From Saprospiraceae bacterium (GTDB lineage: Bacteria; Bacteroidota; Bacteroidia; Chitinophagales; Saprospiraceae): a stretch of 64,000 nt of DNA. The translations under genes were made by a program, and so were the position numbers. A model generated the notes under the pieces. The model was not told the DNA's origin and ran no database searches. It saw only the letters and a list, made by a program, of their open reading frames with translations. Where the stretch lies: assembly GCA_028285545.1 (NCBI GenBank), contig JANQPA010000106.1, forward strand, positions 48,065-112,064, given 5' to 3'. Below are positions 26,488-35,307 of this stretch, in pieces. Every line of letters starts with the position of its first letter. The stretch's first letter is position 1.

Positions 26488-27849
26488 TTACTTCATCTTT
26501 TCAAATTTCTCTGGTTTATTCCGATAAATCCATTGACCAGAAACTACTTTTCCCTCTTCAAATTTAAATTGGAGCTTGAGATCATAAAACTTGGCAAAAA
26601 ATTCATTTTCGCTAACAGGAAGAATGGGAGTAGGAGCATCACCATGGGATTCCACGGTTAACACATCTTTTATTTCTTTGATTTCAAACTCAAAGTCGGC
26701 GGTTTTGTAGTGACCCACAATTTTGCCAATCTGTTCTTTGCTTAATTTGGTATACTGTCGGTCTACCGGCAGCTTGTATTTTTTCCCGAAAACCATTTTT
26801 TCTATGGTAAACAAAACTGGATCTCTTTCTGATAGATCGTGATTGCCGAAAAACAAAATACTAATATCTTCTTGTGGGCTGTATAAAAAGCCTACCCTGA
26901 AGCCATTAATCCTACCACTATGATTGACTTTTAAATGACCATTATCGTCATACAAAGACATGCCATATCCATAATCGAGTCCATTACCCGCTTTCCCATA
27001 AGAAGTAAACATCTTTTTCCAGGATTTTTCGGATAACAACTTTTTGCTGCCCAGAGCTCTTACAAATTTCATAAGGTCTTTGGGAGTGGAATATAGGGCA
27101 CCTACTCCTCGATACACTTCATGGATGATTGGATCGGCAACCTGGACACTCATAACACCTTTTTCATCTGCCCCCAATCGATATCCGGTGGCAAATTTAG
27201 AATAGGTTTTATTGGCCTCCTCCAGGCCAGTGTTTTTAAGCTTGAGGGGCTTGAAAATGTGCTTTTGAAAATGTTTTTCAATCCGCTGACCAGTCAAGTC
27301 TTCAAATATTTTGGTCAGAACTAAAAATCCCACATTGGAATATTTCATCTCAGTGCCAGGCTCAAACCTACTTTTTTCCAAATCTGCCTTCGCCAACAGA
27401 TCTTCAACACTGATTTCGGTTCTAAAATCGTAACGAACATCTCTGACAAGACCAGCAGTGTGTGATAATAAATGATGCAGACGGATTTTATTTCCATTTG
27501 GGAAATCAGAGATAAATTTGGAAACTGGGTCCTGCAAATCAATTTTTCCTTGCTCCTCCAACTGTAGAAAACTGATGGCTGTAAAACATTTGTTGATGGA
27601 TCCAATTCGAAATTTGGTATCCATGGAAAAAGAAGTTTTCTTTTGTTCATCAGCAAATCCTACCTGTCGATTGTATTTTATTTCATCTCCTTGACTCACC
27701 AGCACCATCCCTCTCATTAAGCCGGTTTTTTGAATCCTGTCAATAAGTTCATCCGCATCTTTTTGGAATTCAGGCAGACTGCTTGTTTGAGAATGGGCAC
27801 TGAATATAAAAAGGCATAATACTAAAGAAGTTAAGATCGGTAGTTTCAT
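26488..27849 (-). CDS. Secreted beta-lactamase-family serine hydrolase
   Basis: A 453-aa protein with a signal peptide (cleavage after A-H-S, residue ~20). Beta-lactamase/PBP-fold motifs: S-I-N-K (Ser84, Lys87), Y-S-N (Tyr170, Asn172) and H-S-G (near 315, in place of K-S/T-G or H-G-G). The C-terminal ~100 residues (I-G-K-I-V-G-H-Y, then F-K-F-E-E-G-K-V) are a lipocalin-like tail of the DUF3471 kind. It is likely a periplasmic or extracellular peptidase or esterase of unknown substrate. It is monocistronic, with the AraC-type regulator gene next upstream on the same strand (42-base gap, possibly one transcript). Confidence 0.9.
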   Translation of the reverse strand: MKLPILTSLVLCLFIFSAHSQTSSLPEFQKDADELIDRIQKTGLMRGMVLVSQGDEIKYNRQVGFADEQKKTSFSMDTKFRIGSINKCFTAISFLQLEEQGKIDLQDPVSKFISDFPNGNKIRLHHLLSHTAGLVRDVRYDFRTEISVEDLLAKADLEKSRFEPGTEMKYSNVGFLVLTKIFEDLTGQRIEKHFQKHIFKPLKLKNTGLEEANKTYSKFATGYRLGADEKGVMSVQVADPIIHEVYRGVGALYSTPKDLMKFVRALGSKKLLSEKSWKKMFTSYGKAGNGLDYGYGMSLYDDNGHLKVNHSGRINGFRVGFLYSPQEDISILFFGNHDLSERDPVLFTIEKMVFGKKYKLPVDRQYTKLSKEQIGKIVGHYKTADFEFEIKEIKDVLTVESHGDAPTPILPVSENEFFAKFYDLKLQFKFEEGKVVSGQWIYRNKPEKFEKMK

Positions 27850-27891
27850 GTTTTTGCAGCAATGCTAGCAAAATCGCCCTGTCTAATCGCC

Positions 27892-28980
27892 TCAGAATGC
27901 ATTTTGAGTAGTCTTTTTTCTATATTCTTGCGGTGTTAGTCCAACATGGTTTTTAAAAATGCGGTTGAGGGATGCTTTTGAATTAAATCCACATTCATAA
28001 CCCAGACTTAAAATGGTGAATCGAAAATTTTCGGAATTGGACAGCTTTTTTTTCAAATGATTTACCCGGTATTGATTTAGTAAATCCCTGAATCCACAAT
28101 TTAATCCCTTATTGACGAGATAGGATAACCTGTTGGGATGCAGAGCCAATTGAAGGCTAACCTCCTGCTTTGTCAGATCAGGTTTCAAGTACCATTTTTC
28201 CTTTTCCAAAAGATTAATTAATTGATTTAATTGCCTTTGGTCCTCTAGTTTCCAGGAATTGCTTGTTTTTATTAACTGATTTTTTTTCACCTGAAAACCT
28301 ATTAGCCCCAAGGTGTAGGTTAAACCTGCTAGCAGGATGTAAAAAAGATAAAACTCGGAAGGGGGAAAATTAAAACTAAATAGGATGGCGTCATAAAGGG
28401 TATAAGGGACCCAGATCAACCAAATTAAACCAAATGCCACTAATAGTCGCTTAAGGGGAATGGCTCTTTCATGTTTCCAAAAAGGTTTTAGCACTTTCCA
28501 AGACAAAACAAAGTAGAAAAACATTGACACCATTCCCAACAGGTGATCGATGCTGAAATAATTCCAACATAAAAAATTCAAAAAGGCATTTTTTTCAAGT
28601 AAAGCTTGCATTTCGAAGAAGGTCAAAGAATTCACCAAAATAAACAAGACAAACTCCAACAACAATGGAAAATAATGCCTCTTTAATTCACGGTTGTTAA
28701 ATGCATCCCCTAATTGATGCCGGATATATGCATAAAAGGAAGGACCAATGCCCCAGAGAAAAACCAAGGGAAGATGTTGAAGACGCGGTTCAGCATGTTG
28801 GAACCCGAAATCATATTTCAGAACCCAGCCTAAATACAATGCCAATATGATAATGGTAATGGCTAGATGCTTGTGAGCTTCTGTAAACTTACTCTTCATA
28901 AATAGTATACCAGCGAATACAAAGCTTTGTAGCATCCCAAATAATATCAAAATATTAAATAGGTTGATATGAAGATCCAT
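27892..28980 (-). CDS. AraC-family regulator with a multi-helix membrane domain
   Basis: A 362-aa protein with about seven hydrophobic helices in residues ~1-230 (first at 8-28, last near 208-228). A lysine-rich hinge follows, then a C-terminal AraC HTH domain (~258-355) with the typical L-S-L-G-Y-E-C-G-F-N-S-K-A-S-L-N-R-I-F-K and G-L-T-P-Q-E-Y-R-K motifs. This membrane-sensor/AraC layout is common in Bacteroidota; signals are largely unknown. It lies 42 bases upstream of the serine hydrolase on the same strand, so it may control it, or it may control the secreted protein on the other side of the 274-base divergent gap. Confidence 0.9.
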   Translation of the reverse strand: MDLHINLFNILILFGMLQSFVFAGILFMKSKFTEAHKHLAITIIILALYLGWVLKYDFGFQHAEPRLQHLPLVFLWGIGPSFYAYIRHQLGDAFNNRELKRHYFPLLLEFVLFILVNSLTFFEMQALLEKNAFLNFLCWNYFSIDHLLGMVSMFFYFVLSWKVLKPFWKHERAIPLKRLLVAFGLIWLIWVPYTLYDAILFSFNFPPSEFYLFYILLAGLTYTLGLIGFQVKKNQLIKTSNSWKLEDQRQLNQLINLLEKEKWYLKPDLTKQEVSLQLALHPNRLSYLVNKGLNCGFRDLLNQYRVNHLKKKLSNSENFRFTILSLGYECGFNSKASLNRIFKNHVGLTPQEYRKKTTQNAF

Positions 28981-29185
28981 AAATGGTCATTTTTTAGCTT
29001 AAAGGACAGTCTACTAAATTTAGGGTTGCCAATTACCCATAAAACCTAATTGCTTTTCTCTTTTTTTTATTGCGCCTGCAAAGGCTGAAATTTTTTTATA
29101 AATAATTATTGAACAATAAATAATTGATTATCAGTTTCTTATGATTGTTACGGTGTTTTTTTTATTTTTTTTAGAAAAAATGTTG

Positions 29186-29213
29186 ATGACCTTTTTCTAT
29201 CCCTGCGATACAG
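29186..29213 (+). promoter_or_regulatory. Possible ECF-type promoter
   Basis: ATGACC (29186-29191), 15 bases, then GATACAG (29207-29213), about 40 bases before the start at 29255. The layout and the pyrimidine-rich spacer resemble the element before the second ECF sigma gene (22910). The rest of the 274-base gap (28981-29254) is AT-rich with nothing else recognised. Confidence 0.3.
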
Positions 29214-29254
29214 TAGTAAACAATCAAAATTAAAAACATAAAAAAACATAAATC

Positions 29255-30253
29255 ATGAAACTTTTAGCTATTCTCTCCCTTAGTTCTATTCTTTGTACTA
29301 CTGCTGTTAATGCTCAATCATTTTCTAATCAGAGTCGCAGAGATGTAAAAATGCATTCCATTCAAGATCCTAATTCGGGAATGATTATCGCACAAATCCC
29401 CTTGCCTGGAAACTGGAAGGTGGAAGGAAACGCCATTTACGGTCCCAATGGAACAGAAGTAAGAGATTTTCAAGGTGGCTCTTTTTCCAGCTTGCAAGGA
29501 CAAATTTATTCTTTAGATCAAATTATCAGAGGACAACTTATCCCCAAAATACAACAGGCTGGAGCTCAGGTAAAAGGGGTAATAGATCTTCCTTCAATAG
29601 CCAGAAACGATCAGCAAACTTATACCATGTACTGGAAGGCTATGCCTTCACAGGAGTATCACGAAGCAAAAGGAATTGAATTTATTGATGATAAAGGAAA
29701 GCCTGCTCTGGCAGTTGTCCATTATACGTTGTCTCGTTCAAACTATGGAGATTTTGCTTTTTACTATATGAATGGAATGAGTGCCAATACTCAAGATTAT
29801 GAGAAAGCTAAGAAAGATATTATTTATGGCCTTGCAAATATGAGACCCAATCCTCAGTACATTGCTATACATAACCAAAAGGAGCAGCAAAAATCTAGAG
29901 CCAGCTGGAGTGCACACAACCAAAGAATGCGTTCAAATCAGGCTAGTTATGATTCCTTTCAAAAAACACAGCAAACACTTAGCGAAGTAAACGACATCTA
30001 TTATAATACTTGGAAGTCCACCAGCAGCATGAATGACCAGGGGCATTCCAAAACAATAGATGGCGTTTGGAACCAAAATGCCATGGTCAATCCATACTCC
30101 GGAAACCAAATGAAAATGGAAAATAACTATAAATATTATTACATGAATAGTAATGGCCAGTACTTTGGAACCAATGATGCCTTATATAATCCTTCCACAG
30201 ATCCAAGGATGAATCATACGGAATGGAGAAAGGTTAGAAGGCCTGGAAATTAA
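29255..30253 (+). CDS. Secreted protein of unknown function
   Basis: A 332-aa protein with a signal peptide (cleavage near V-N-A-Q, residue ~21). Residues ~25-200 form a mixed alpha/beta domain (G-M-I-I-A-Q-I-P-L-P-G-N-W, then long helices). The C-terminal third (~215-330) is rich in Gln, Asn, Tyr and Met, with H-S-K-T-I-D-G-V-W-N-Q, N-P-Y-S-G-N and Y-F-G-T-N-D-A-L-Y motifs that recur in other uncharacterised bacterial secreted proteins as I recall them. No catalytic motif is evident. It is monocistronic: a possible ECF-type promoter lies before it and a hairpin terminator after it (30271-30310). Confidence 0.8.
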   Translation: MKLLAILSLSSILCTTAVNAQSFSNQSRRDVKMHSIQDPNSGMIIAQIPLPGNWKVEGNAIYGPNGTEVRDFQGGSFSSLQGQIYSLDQIIRGQLIPKIQQAGAQVKGVIDLPSIARNDQQTYTMYWKAMPSQEYHEAKGIEFIDDKGKPALAVVHYTLSRSNYGDFAFYYMNGMSANTQDYEKAKKDIIYGLANMRPNPQYIAIHNQKEQQKSRASWSAHNQRMRSNQASYDSFQKTQQTLSEVNDIYYNTWKSTSSMNDQGHSKTIDGVWNQNAMVNPYSGNQMKMENNYKYYYMNSNGQYFGTNDALYNPSTDPRMNHTEWRKVRRPGN

Positions 30254-30270
30254 CAAATAGGTGAATAGAG

Positions 30271-30310
30271 GCTGTCGGAAAGAGTCAAAGGACTTTTGCG
30301 ACAGCTTTTA
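30271..30310 (+). terminator. Intrinsic terminator
   Basis: GCTGTCG (30271-30277) pairs with CGACAGC (30299-30305), continuing inward with a mostly paired GAAAGAGTC/GACTTTT region, followed by a T-rich tail from 30306. It separates the secreted-protein gene from the third ECF operon. Confidence 0.65.
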
Positions 30311-30377
30311 ACTTTTGGAAATTCAAGGTCACGGCCCTATATTGGGGAAGTACATTTTCCTCAAACCATAACCGCTT

Positions 30378-30914
30378 TTGCCAGTGACTGAACAGGAAAT
30401 TTTTGATGGTATTGCCCGGAAAGACAATAAAATCTTCCTCTACATGTACCAAAAATACCAAGATAGCATTATCAGGATGGTCCAGAAAAACAGTGGAAAT
30501 GCCGATGATGCTATGGATATTTTCCAGGAAGGCTTAATTGCTCTTTGGACCAATATTTCTCAAGGCAAATTTAAAATGCAAGACAAGGCCAAGATCTCTA
30601 CTTACTTCTATGCTCTGTGCCGAAATATCTGGATCAGCAGACTCCGGAAAAAGAAAAATGTCCAGACCATTGAAGATTCCCAGATTGAAGATGTAGCAGA
30701 CGAGGTCGATGAGCAAGAAGAATATTATCGTAGAATTAATCAATTGGAAAAGCATTTTGAACGCCTGGGAGAAGCTTGTAAAAAATTGTTGAAACTCTTC
30801 TATTACGAAAAAGCTTCCTTAAAAGAAATTGCGACAACGATGAATTTGACCGAAAAAACGGCAAAAAATACCAAGTACAGATGTATGAAGAGTCTGAGAT
30901 CAAATTATAAATAA
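30378..30914 (+). CDS. ECF-family RNA polymerase sigma factor
   Basis: A 178-aa ECF sigma factor. The start is TTG (30378) or GTG (30384); there is no nearby in-frame ATG, so initiation is from a weak codon. Region 2 spans ~15-90 (Y-Q-K-Y-Q-D-S-I, N-A-D-D-A-M-D-I-F-Q-E-G, Y-F-Y-A-L-C-R-N-I-W-I-S-R-L-R). Region 4 spans ~125-176 (C-K-K-L-L-K-L-F-Y-Y-E-K-A-S-L, E-I-A-T-T-M-N-L-T-E-K-T-A-K-N-T-K). It is first of three genes with small gaps: 14 bases to the membrane TPR protein, then 12 to the CHAT protein. Confidence 0.9.
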   Translation: MPVTEQEIFDGIARKDNKIFLYMYQKYQDSIIRMVQKNSGNADDAMDIFQEGLIALWTNISQGKFKMQDKAKISTYFYALCRNIWISRLRKKKNVQTIEDSQIEDVADEVDEQEEYYRRINQLEKHFERLGEACKKLLKLFYYEKASLKEIATTMNLTEKTAKNTKYRCMKSLRSNYK

Positions 30915-30928
30915 GAAAAAGTGGAACA

Positions 30929-31660
30929 ATGAGTGCGGAATTTATAGAAAACATAGAGGCCTTTCTGGATGGCAGTTTGAGCAGAGAAGATTTGGAAAGC
31001 CTGGCCCAAGAACAGGGTATCGAAAACCTTGATGAAGAAATACAATGGTTCAAGGATAGTCAGGTAGCTATTGAGGCATCCGGTTTGAGGGACCAACTAA
31101 GAGAAGTACTCCCAAAATCCACTAAAAAGGAGGCCAAAGTCATTCGCTTCACTTCCTTTAGAAGAGCTTTGGCCGTTGCTGCCTCTATTCTAGTTATTGC
31201 TGTAGCCTATTGGGTTTTAAATCCTGGAAATTCCGGTGGAGGCTTGTACTCGAAATATGAGTTTGTAGATCCAGGCTTGCCGGTATTAATGAGTCAATCA
31301 AAAGATCATTTGCTTTATGATGCTATGACTTATTACAGTGAAGCTAATTATGCTGAAGCAGAGCAAAGACTCCAGCAAATTAAATCTCAATTTCCTTCAA
31401 GTGATACCATAAGCTATTATCTGGCAGCCAGCCAGCTTTATCAAGGTAAAACGGCAGATGCTACTGCCTCCCTTTTGGAAATTCAACAACTCGATAATTC
31501 CAGGTATAAGCAGCGAGCAGATTGGTTATTGGTACTCAATGCCTTAAAAGATAAGGATTTTGACGCTGCAAGAACGACCATCACAAGCATATTAAATAAT
31601 AGTGACCACGAATTTTTTGAAAATGCCCGTAATCTGCAGCAGGAATTAAACCAGGAATAA
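30929..31660 (+). CDS. Membrane anti-sigma-like protein with a periplasmic TPR-like domain
   Basis: A 243-aa protein. The cytoplasmic N-terminus (~1-85) starts with I-E-N-I-E-A-F-L-D-G-S-L-S-R-E-D-L, a short acidic helix like the start of many anti-sigma proteins. A single membrane helix lies at ~88-106. The rest, facing the periplasm, reads as TPR-like helices (Y-Y-S-E-A-N-Y-A-E-A-E-Q-R-L, Y-L-A-A-S-Q-L-Y-Q-G-K-T-A-D-A). By gene order it is the partner of the upstream sigma factor. Its TPR part may contact the TPR region of the exported CHAT protein encoded next. Function is inferred from topology and context. Confidence 0.78.
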   Translation: MSAEFIENIEAFLDGSLSREDLESLAQEQGIENLDEEIQWFKDSQVAIEASGLRDQLREVLPKSTKKEAKVIRFTSFRRALAVAASILVIAVAYWVLNPGNSGGGLYSKYEFVDPGLPVLMSQSKDHLLYDAMTYYSEANYAEAEQRLQQIKSQFPSSDTISYYLAASQLYQGKTADATASLLEIQQLDNSRYKQRADWLLVLNALKDKDFDAARTTITSILNNSDHEFFENARNLQQELNQE

Positions 31661-31672
31661 GCCTTTTCAGTA

Positions 31673-34600
31673 ATGAATCATATAAATAAATACAAAGCCG
31701 TTTTGGGTGCTTACAAACCGCCCATAGCTGTCCTAGTTTTGCAAGCTGTTCTAGCTTTGCATGTTATTTTAGGCGATTTAAAGCAGGTTTTAAGCGGTTT
31801 AAAACCGCCCATCATAACAATATTTTGTGCAGCAATAATTTTCTTTAACCTTAGCCATGCTCAGAATGAGGAAACACGACCCCAAAAACTGCTTGAAAAA
31901 GGGCGGCAGTATTACAGCCTGGATCAGTTAGATTCTGCAATCTACTTTTATAATCAGGCTTACGATAATGGTTCTAAAGACATTCAAATCCAAGCTATTG
32001 GCGGTATGTTGAGCGTCTATATTCTTCAATCGCAAATAGCAAAGGGTGATTCTTTAATAAAAATAGGCGATCAACTGGCACTGGATCCCTCCATACAGCT
32101 TGATCCACTTTGTTATTACAAAATTAGAAAAGGTGAATTTTATCGGGCCAACTCCAAATTCCAGGAAGCCCTGAATCAGCACCAGGAAGTATTGGCGCTT
32201 AGCAAAGACCTGGAAGGCGGCGAATTAACACAAGCAGATGCTCTATATTATACTGCATTGACTTTTGAACGGCTTGCAGCTTATGATTCCAGTTTGATTT
32301 ACGTAGATAGAGCCTATCAGCTTTACAAAGACCATTTGGATACCACTTCCGTAAAATTCGGGAGCATATATAATGGTATGGGAGCTTGTTACTATCGAGC
32401 AAATCGTTTTCAGGAAGCAAAAAACTTTTACCTAAAATCAAAAAAAATTGCAGAAGACCGATTAGGGCCGGTTTCTACAGATTTGGCCATGTGCCTTAAT
32501 AATTTATCAAGTATTGCCCGATCGGAGGAAGATTATGATCAGGCAGTCGAGTACGGAGAACGATCTATAAAAATTTATAATGCACTCAAAGATGAAAATG
32601 GATTAGCGGGTTCTTATTATTCACTTGGCGTATATCACTATTTTCTAGGAGATTACGGTCGGGCTAAAAACTACCTTGAAGAATGTATTTCCATTCGGGA
32701 GCGCCTTTTTGATAAAAATCATTATTCCTTGATTGGTCCTTATGAAGTATTAGGCATCGTATTGGAAGAATCCGGTAATTATGAAAAAACCTTGCAATAT
32801 TTAAAAGCTGCTCAGCCTATTATTAAATTTAATTACGGGAACGGTAGTATTAGTGAAGGCACAAATTATGAAAATGTAGCCCTGTGTTATCAGAATACCC
32901 ATAAATTGGACTCTGCCCTTCATTTTATTCAGTTGTCAAATCAAATTTTGGAACAGCAACTTCCCGATAATGATTATTTTCTTGCCAATCATTATTTCAA
33001 TTATGCAAGTATCCAATACCAACGGAATAATTTCCAGGAAGCCCGCCAACATCTGAGTAAGTCCAATCAGATTCGTCAAAATCTGGGTATGACAACATCT
33101 ACAGAATATGCCCAAAATATTGCCTTGGATGCATTGATGTATGCAGAACAGAAAGATTGGAAGAATGCAGACCTTTTGTTTGAACAGGCCTTGGAAATTA
33201 TACGCTTTCCTCAGGAATTAAGAAATCAGAATGATTCATTTAAAATTATACCCAATTCCTTATGGCTCCTGAATGAGTACAGTGATTATTTATTTAAAAA
33301 ATACCAGGCTACCAATAAGGACCAAACTCTTCAGCTATTTAAAAAGTACTCTAATGTATATCTCGATTTATCCGATAAATTTAGACAACAATTTAATGAC
33401 CCCTATACCAAAAGTATTCTCATAAAAGATAATGCTGAGGTGTACAATAGAAATATCGGTATTTATCAACATTTATATCAGAAAACCAGTAAAGAAGAAT
33501 TTCTCAATGCAGCCTACCAGTTTGCTGAATACGGGCGAACTTGCCAGTTGAGAGATTTGCAAGATGAAAAGATAAAATCCTATGCCGGAATACCTGACTC
33601 ATTTTTAGTTAAAGAATCAGCCTTAAAGAAGGAAATAAGTGCTTTGACTTCGGAATATATGGATCAGCCTGATGATTCTGACCTTAAACAAAAACTTTTT
33701 GCAGCTAAGGAGGCTTTAAATGTTTTTATCAAAAATACCCTCGATATTAACCAAAGATATTACGATTTAAAATTCAATTCTACTGTCCCGCAACTTGATA
33801 AAATCCAATCCAAATTAAAGCGCGGTGAGAACCTGATTGAATATATGCAGGATGATACAGCTTACTATGCTTTGCTGGTTAACCCGAAACAAAGTGACCT
33901 ATTCTACCTCGGTAACCGACTCAATATTAATAATTTGATTGAGCAATGGAAAGAGCAGGTGATGAGTCAAAATAGGGAAGCTAGCAAATTGTCAGGGCAA
34001 AAATTATATGAAACTTTATGGCGGCCCTTTAATCCGTCTTTGGAAAGGGAAAGAGTCATTCTTATTCCAACCGGGTCTCTATTTTATCTCAATTTTGAAA
34101 CTTTACCTAGTGGAAATAACTCTTCCCAGTTTTTAGTCCAGGATTATAACATTTCATATGCATTATCTATTACTATCCAATTTTCTGAGGAAAACAAAAC
34201 AAAAGATGGACTTTTAGTGTCGGTGGCTCCTGGTTTTGAGGAAGAGGTGAAAAAAAGATATCAAGATCAGTTGGATAGCTTGGAGGTTTTAGATCGAGAA
34301 TATCTGCGCACTGTTCGGCAACCCTGGTCTTTAGGACTAGCCAAAAAGCTGAAGAAGAAGTTTTCCAACCTAAGCTTCACCGGAATTAATGCCACTGAGT
34401 CCAGGATTAAAGAAAACATGCAGAAGGGGAAAATTTTATATTTTGGTACTCATGCCATCGCCAATTCTGATGATCCACTTCGATCTAAGCTGGTACTGGC
34501 AAAAGAGGCAGGTCCACAAACAGAAGATGGATATCTCCATGCTTATGAGCTGTATGGTATTCCACTGGAAGCGGATTTAACCATCCTCAATGCCTGTGAA

Positions 34601-34981
34601 AGTGGCCTGGGAGACATCCAGGAAGGTGAGGGGATGATTTCTTTAGCCTACAGCATTCATTATGCAGGCTGCCCCAGTACCATAATGTCCCTATGGAAGG
34701 TTGATGAAAAAATCAGCACACAAATCACTGCCGATTTTTTGCAATACCTCAGCCAGGGACTTTCTAAAAGTGAGGCCTTGAGACAAGCCAAATTAGATTA
34801 CCTGGATACCGCCAAAAATGGAATGGATCATCCTTTTTATTGGGGGGGAATGATATTGATGGGCCAGGATGGAGCAGTAGTTATTAAGAAAAAAATAGGG
34901 TATTGGTGGTGGATATTAGGTGTGGGAATAGCTATTAGTGCTTACTTTCTGTTGAGAAGGAAAAATGGGACTCAAGTTTAG
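31673..34981 (+). CDS. Exported TPR-CHAT caspase-like protein
   Basis: A 1102-aa protein. The hydrophobic export signal (P-I-I-T-I-F-C-A-A-I-I-F-F) lies unusually deep, at ~45-61, ending S-H-A-Q near 64, because of an apparent 29-codon insertion at residues ~15-43. Ten or more TPR-like repeats follow (~70-520). A CHAT domain occupies ~790-1070, with catalytic His in F-G-T-H-A (His927) and Cys in N-A-C-E-S-G (Cys975). A membrane helix at ~1078-1096 (Y-W-W-W-I-L-G-V-G-I-A) ends in R-R-K, so the CHAT domain should face the periplasm. CHAT proteins are caspase/separase relatives, several of which are proteases activated by partners. It is the last gene of the third ECF operon. Confidence 0.9.
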   Translation: MNHINKYKAVLGAYKPPIAVLVLQAVLALHVILGDLKQVLSGLKPPIITIFCAAIIFFNLSHAQNEETRPQKLLEKGRQYYSLDQLDSAIYFYNQAYDNGSKDIQIQAIGGMLSVYILQSQIAKGDSLIKIGDQLALDPSIQLDPLCYYKIRKGEFYRANSKFQEALNQHQEVLALSKDLEGGELTQADALYYTALTFERLAAYDSSLIYVDRAYQLYKDHLDTTSVKFGSIYNGMGACYYRANRFQEAKNFYLKSKKIAEDRLGPVSTDLAMCLNNLSSIARSEEDYDQAVEYGERSIKIYNALKDENGLAGSYYSLGVYHYFLGDYGRAKNYLEECISIRERLFDKNHYSLIGPYEVLGIVLEESGNYEKTLQYLKAAQPIIKFNYGNGSISEGTNYENVALCYQNTHKLDSALHFIQLSNQILEQQLPDNDYFLANHYFNYASIQYQRNNFQEARQHLSKSNQIRQNLGMTTSTEYAQNIALDALMYAEQKDWKNADLLFEQALEIIRFPQELRNQNDSFKIIPNSLWLLNEYSDYLFKKYQATNKDQTLQLFKKYSNVYLDLSDKFRQQFNDPYTKSILIKDNAEVYNRNIGIYQHLYQKTSKEEFLNAAYQFAEYGRTCQLRDLQDEKIKSYAGIPDSFLVKESALKKEISALTSEYMDQPDDSDLKQKLFAAKEALNVFIKNTLDINQRYYDLKFNSTVPQLDKIQSKLKRGENLIEYMQDDTAYYALLVNPKQSDLFYLGNRLNINNLIEQWKEQVMSQNREASKLSGQKLYETLWRPFNPSLERERVILIPTGSLFYLNFETLPSGNNSSQFLVQDYNISYALSITIQFSEENKTKDGLLVSVAPGFEEEVKKRYQDQLDSLEVLDREYLRTVRQPWSLGLAKKLKKKFSNLSFTGINATESRIKENMQKGKILYFGTHAIANSDDPLRSKLVLAKEAGPQTEDGYLHAYELYGIPLEADLTILNACESGLGDIQEGEGMISLAYSIHYAGCPSTIMSLWKVDEKISTQITADFLQYLSQGLSKSEALRQAKLDYLDTAKNGMDHPFYWGGMILMGQDGAVVIKKKIGYWWWILGVGIAISAYFLLRRKNGTQV
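31715..31812. repeat. 87-bp in-frame insertion bounded by an 11-bp direct repeat
   Basis: AAACCGCCCAT occurs at 31715-31725 and again at 31802-31812, exactly 87 bases (29 codons) apart. The interval carries two near-identical 18-bp units (31727-31744 and 31745-31762) and a degenerate third. Taking out one period restores a signal peptide of normal length in the CHAT protein. Confidence 0.75.
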
Positions 34982-35001
34982 GAATTTTTCTTTATTCTAA
35001 T

Positions 35002-35033
35002 GTTCCACGGTTCCGATGTTCCACCGTTCCTTT
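35002..35033. repeat. Four GTTCC-based octamers
   Basis: GTTCCACG, GTTCCGAT, GTTCCACC and GTTCCTTT follow each other in the 371-base gap after the CHAT gene. The first unit equals the unit repeated five times at 14009-14048. The remainder of the gap holds one doubtful short ORF (35101-35307). Confidence 0.8.
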
Positions 35034-35100
35034 GCGTTATTTAATATCTTAACAGCTCTTTATCACAGAAGTTGGTTCTAAAATATACTTTTCAACCTTT

Positions 35101-35307
35101 TTAAATAAAATCTTTTCCTGAATTCGAAATACTCCCCAAAACCACAGAATTGAAATAGGAAGAAGAAGATCTAAATTCATTTTCTAAGACCCAGCTAACC
35201 TTAAACGGTTGTTTTTTACCTGAATCAATATGCCCTTTTAAAGCCACAATGCTACCTGGGTATATAATGGTCCTTCGTAGTAAGATTTTTTGGATGAGAT
35301 CTTTCAT
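35101..35307 (-). CDS. Doubtful small ORF, 68 aa
   Basis: A 68-aa frame in an otherwise empty gap, divergent from the sugar transporter gene. The first 45 residues look protein-like (R-T-I-I-Y-P-G-S-I-V-A-L-K-G-H-I-D, K-V-S-W-V-L-E-N-E-F), with alternating polar and hydrophobic residues suggesting beta strands; the tail is serine-rich. There is no signal peptide and no recognisable family. It could be a real small protein, a gene remnant or chance. Confidence 0.3.
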   Translation of the reverse strand: MKDLIQKILLRRTIIYPGSIVALKGHIDSGKKQPFKVSWVLENEFRSSSSYFNSVVLGSISNSGKDFI

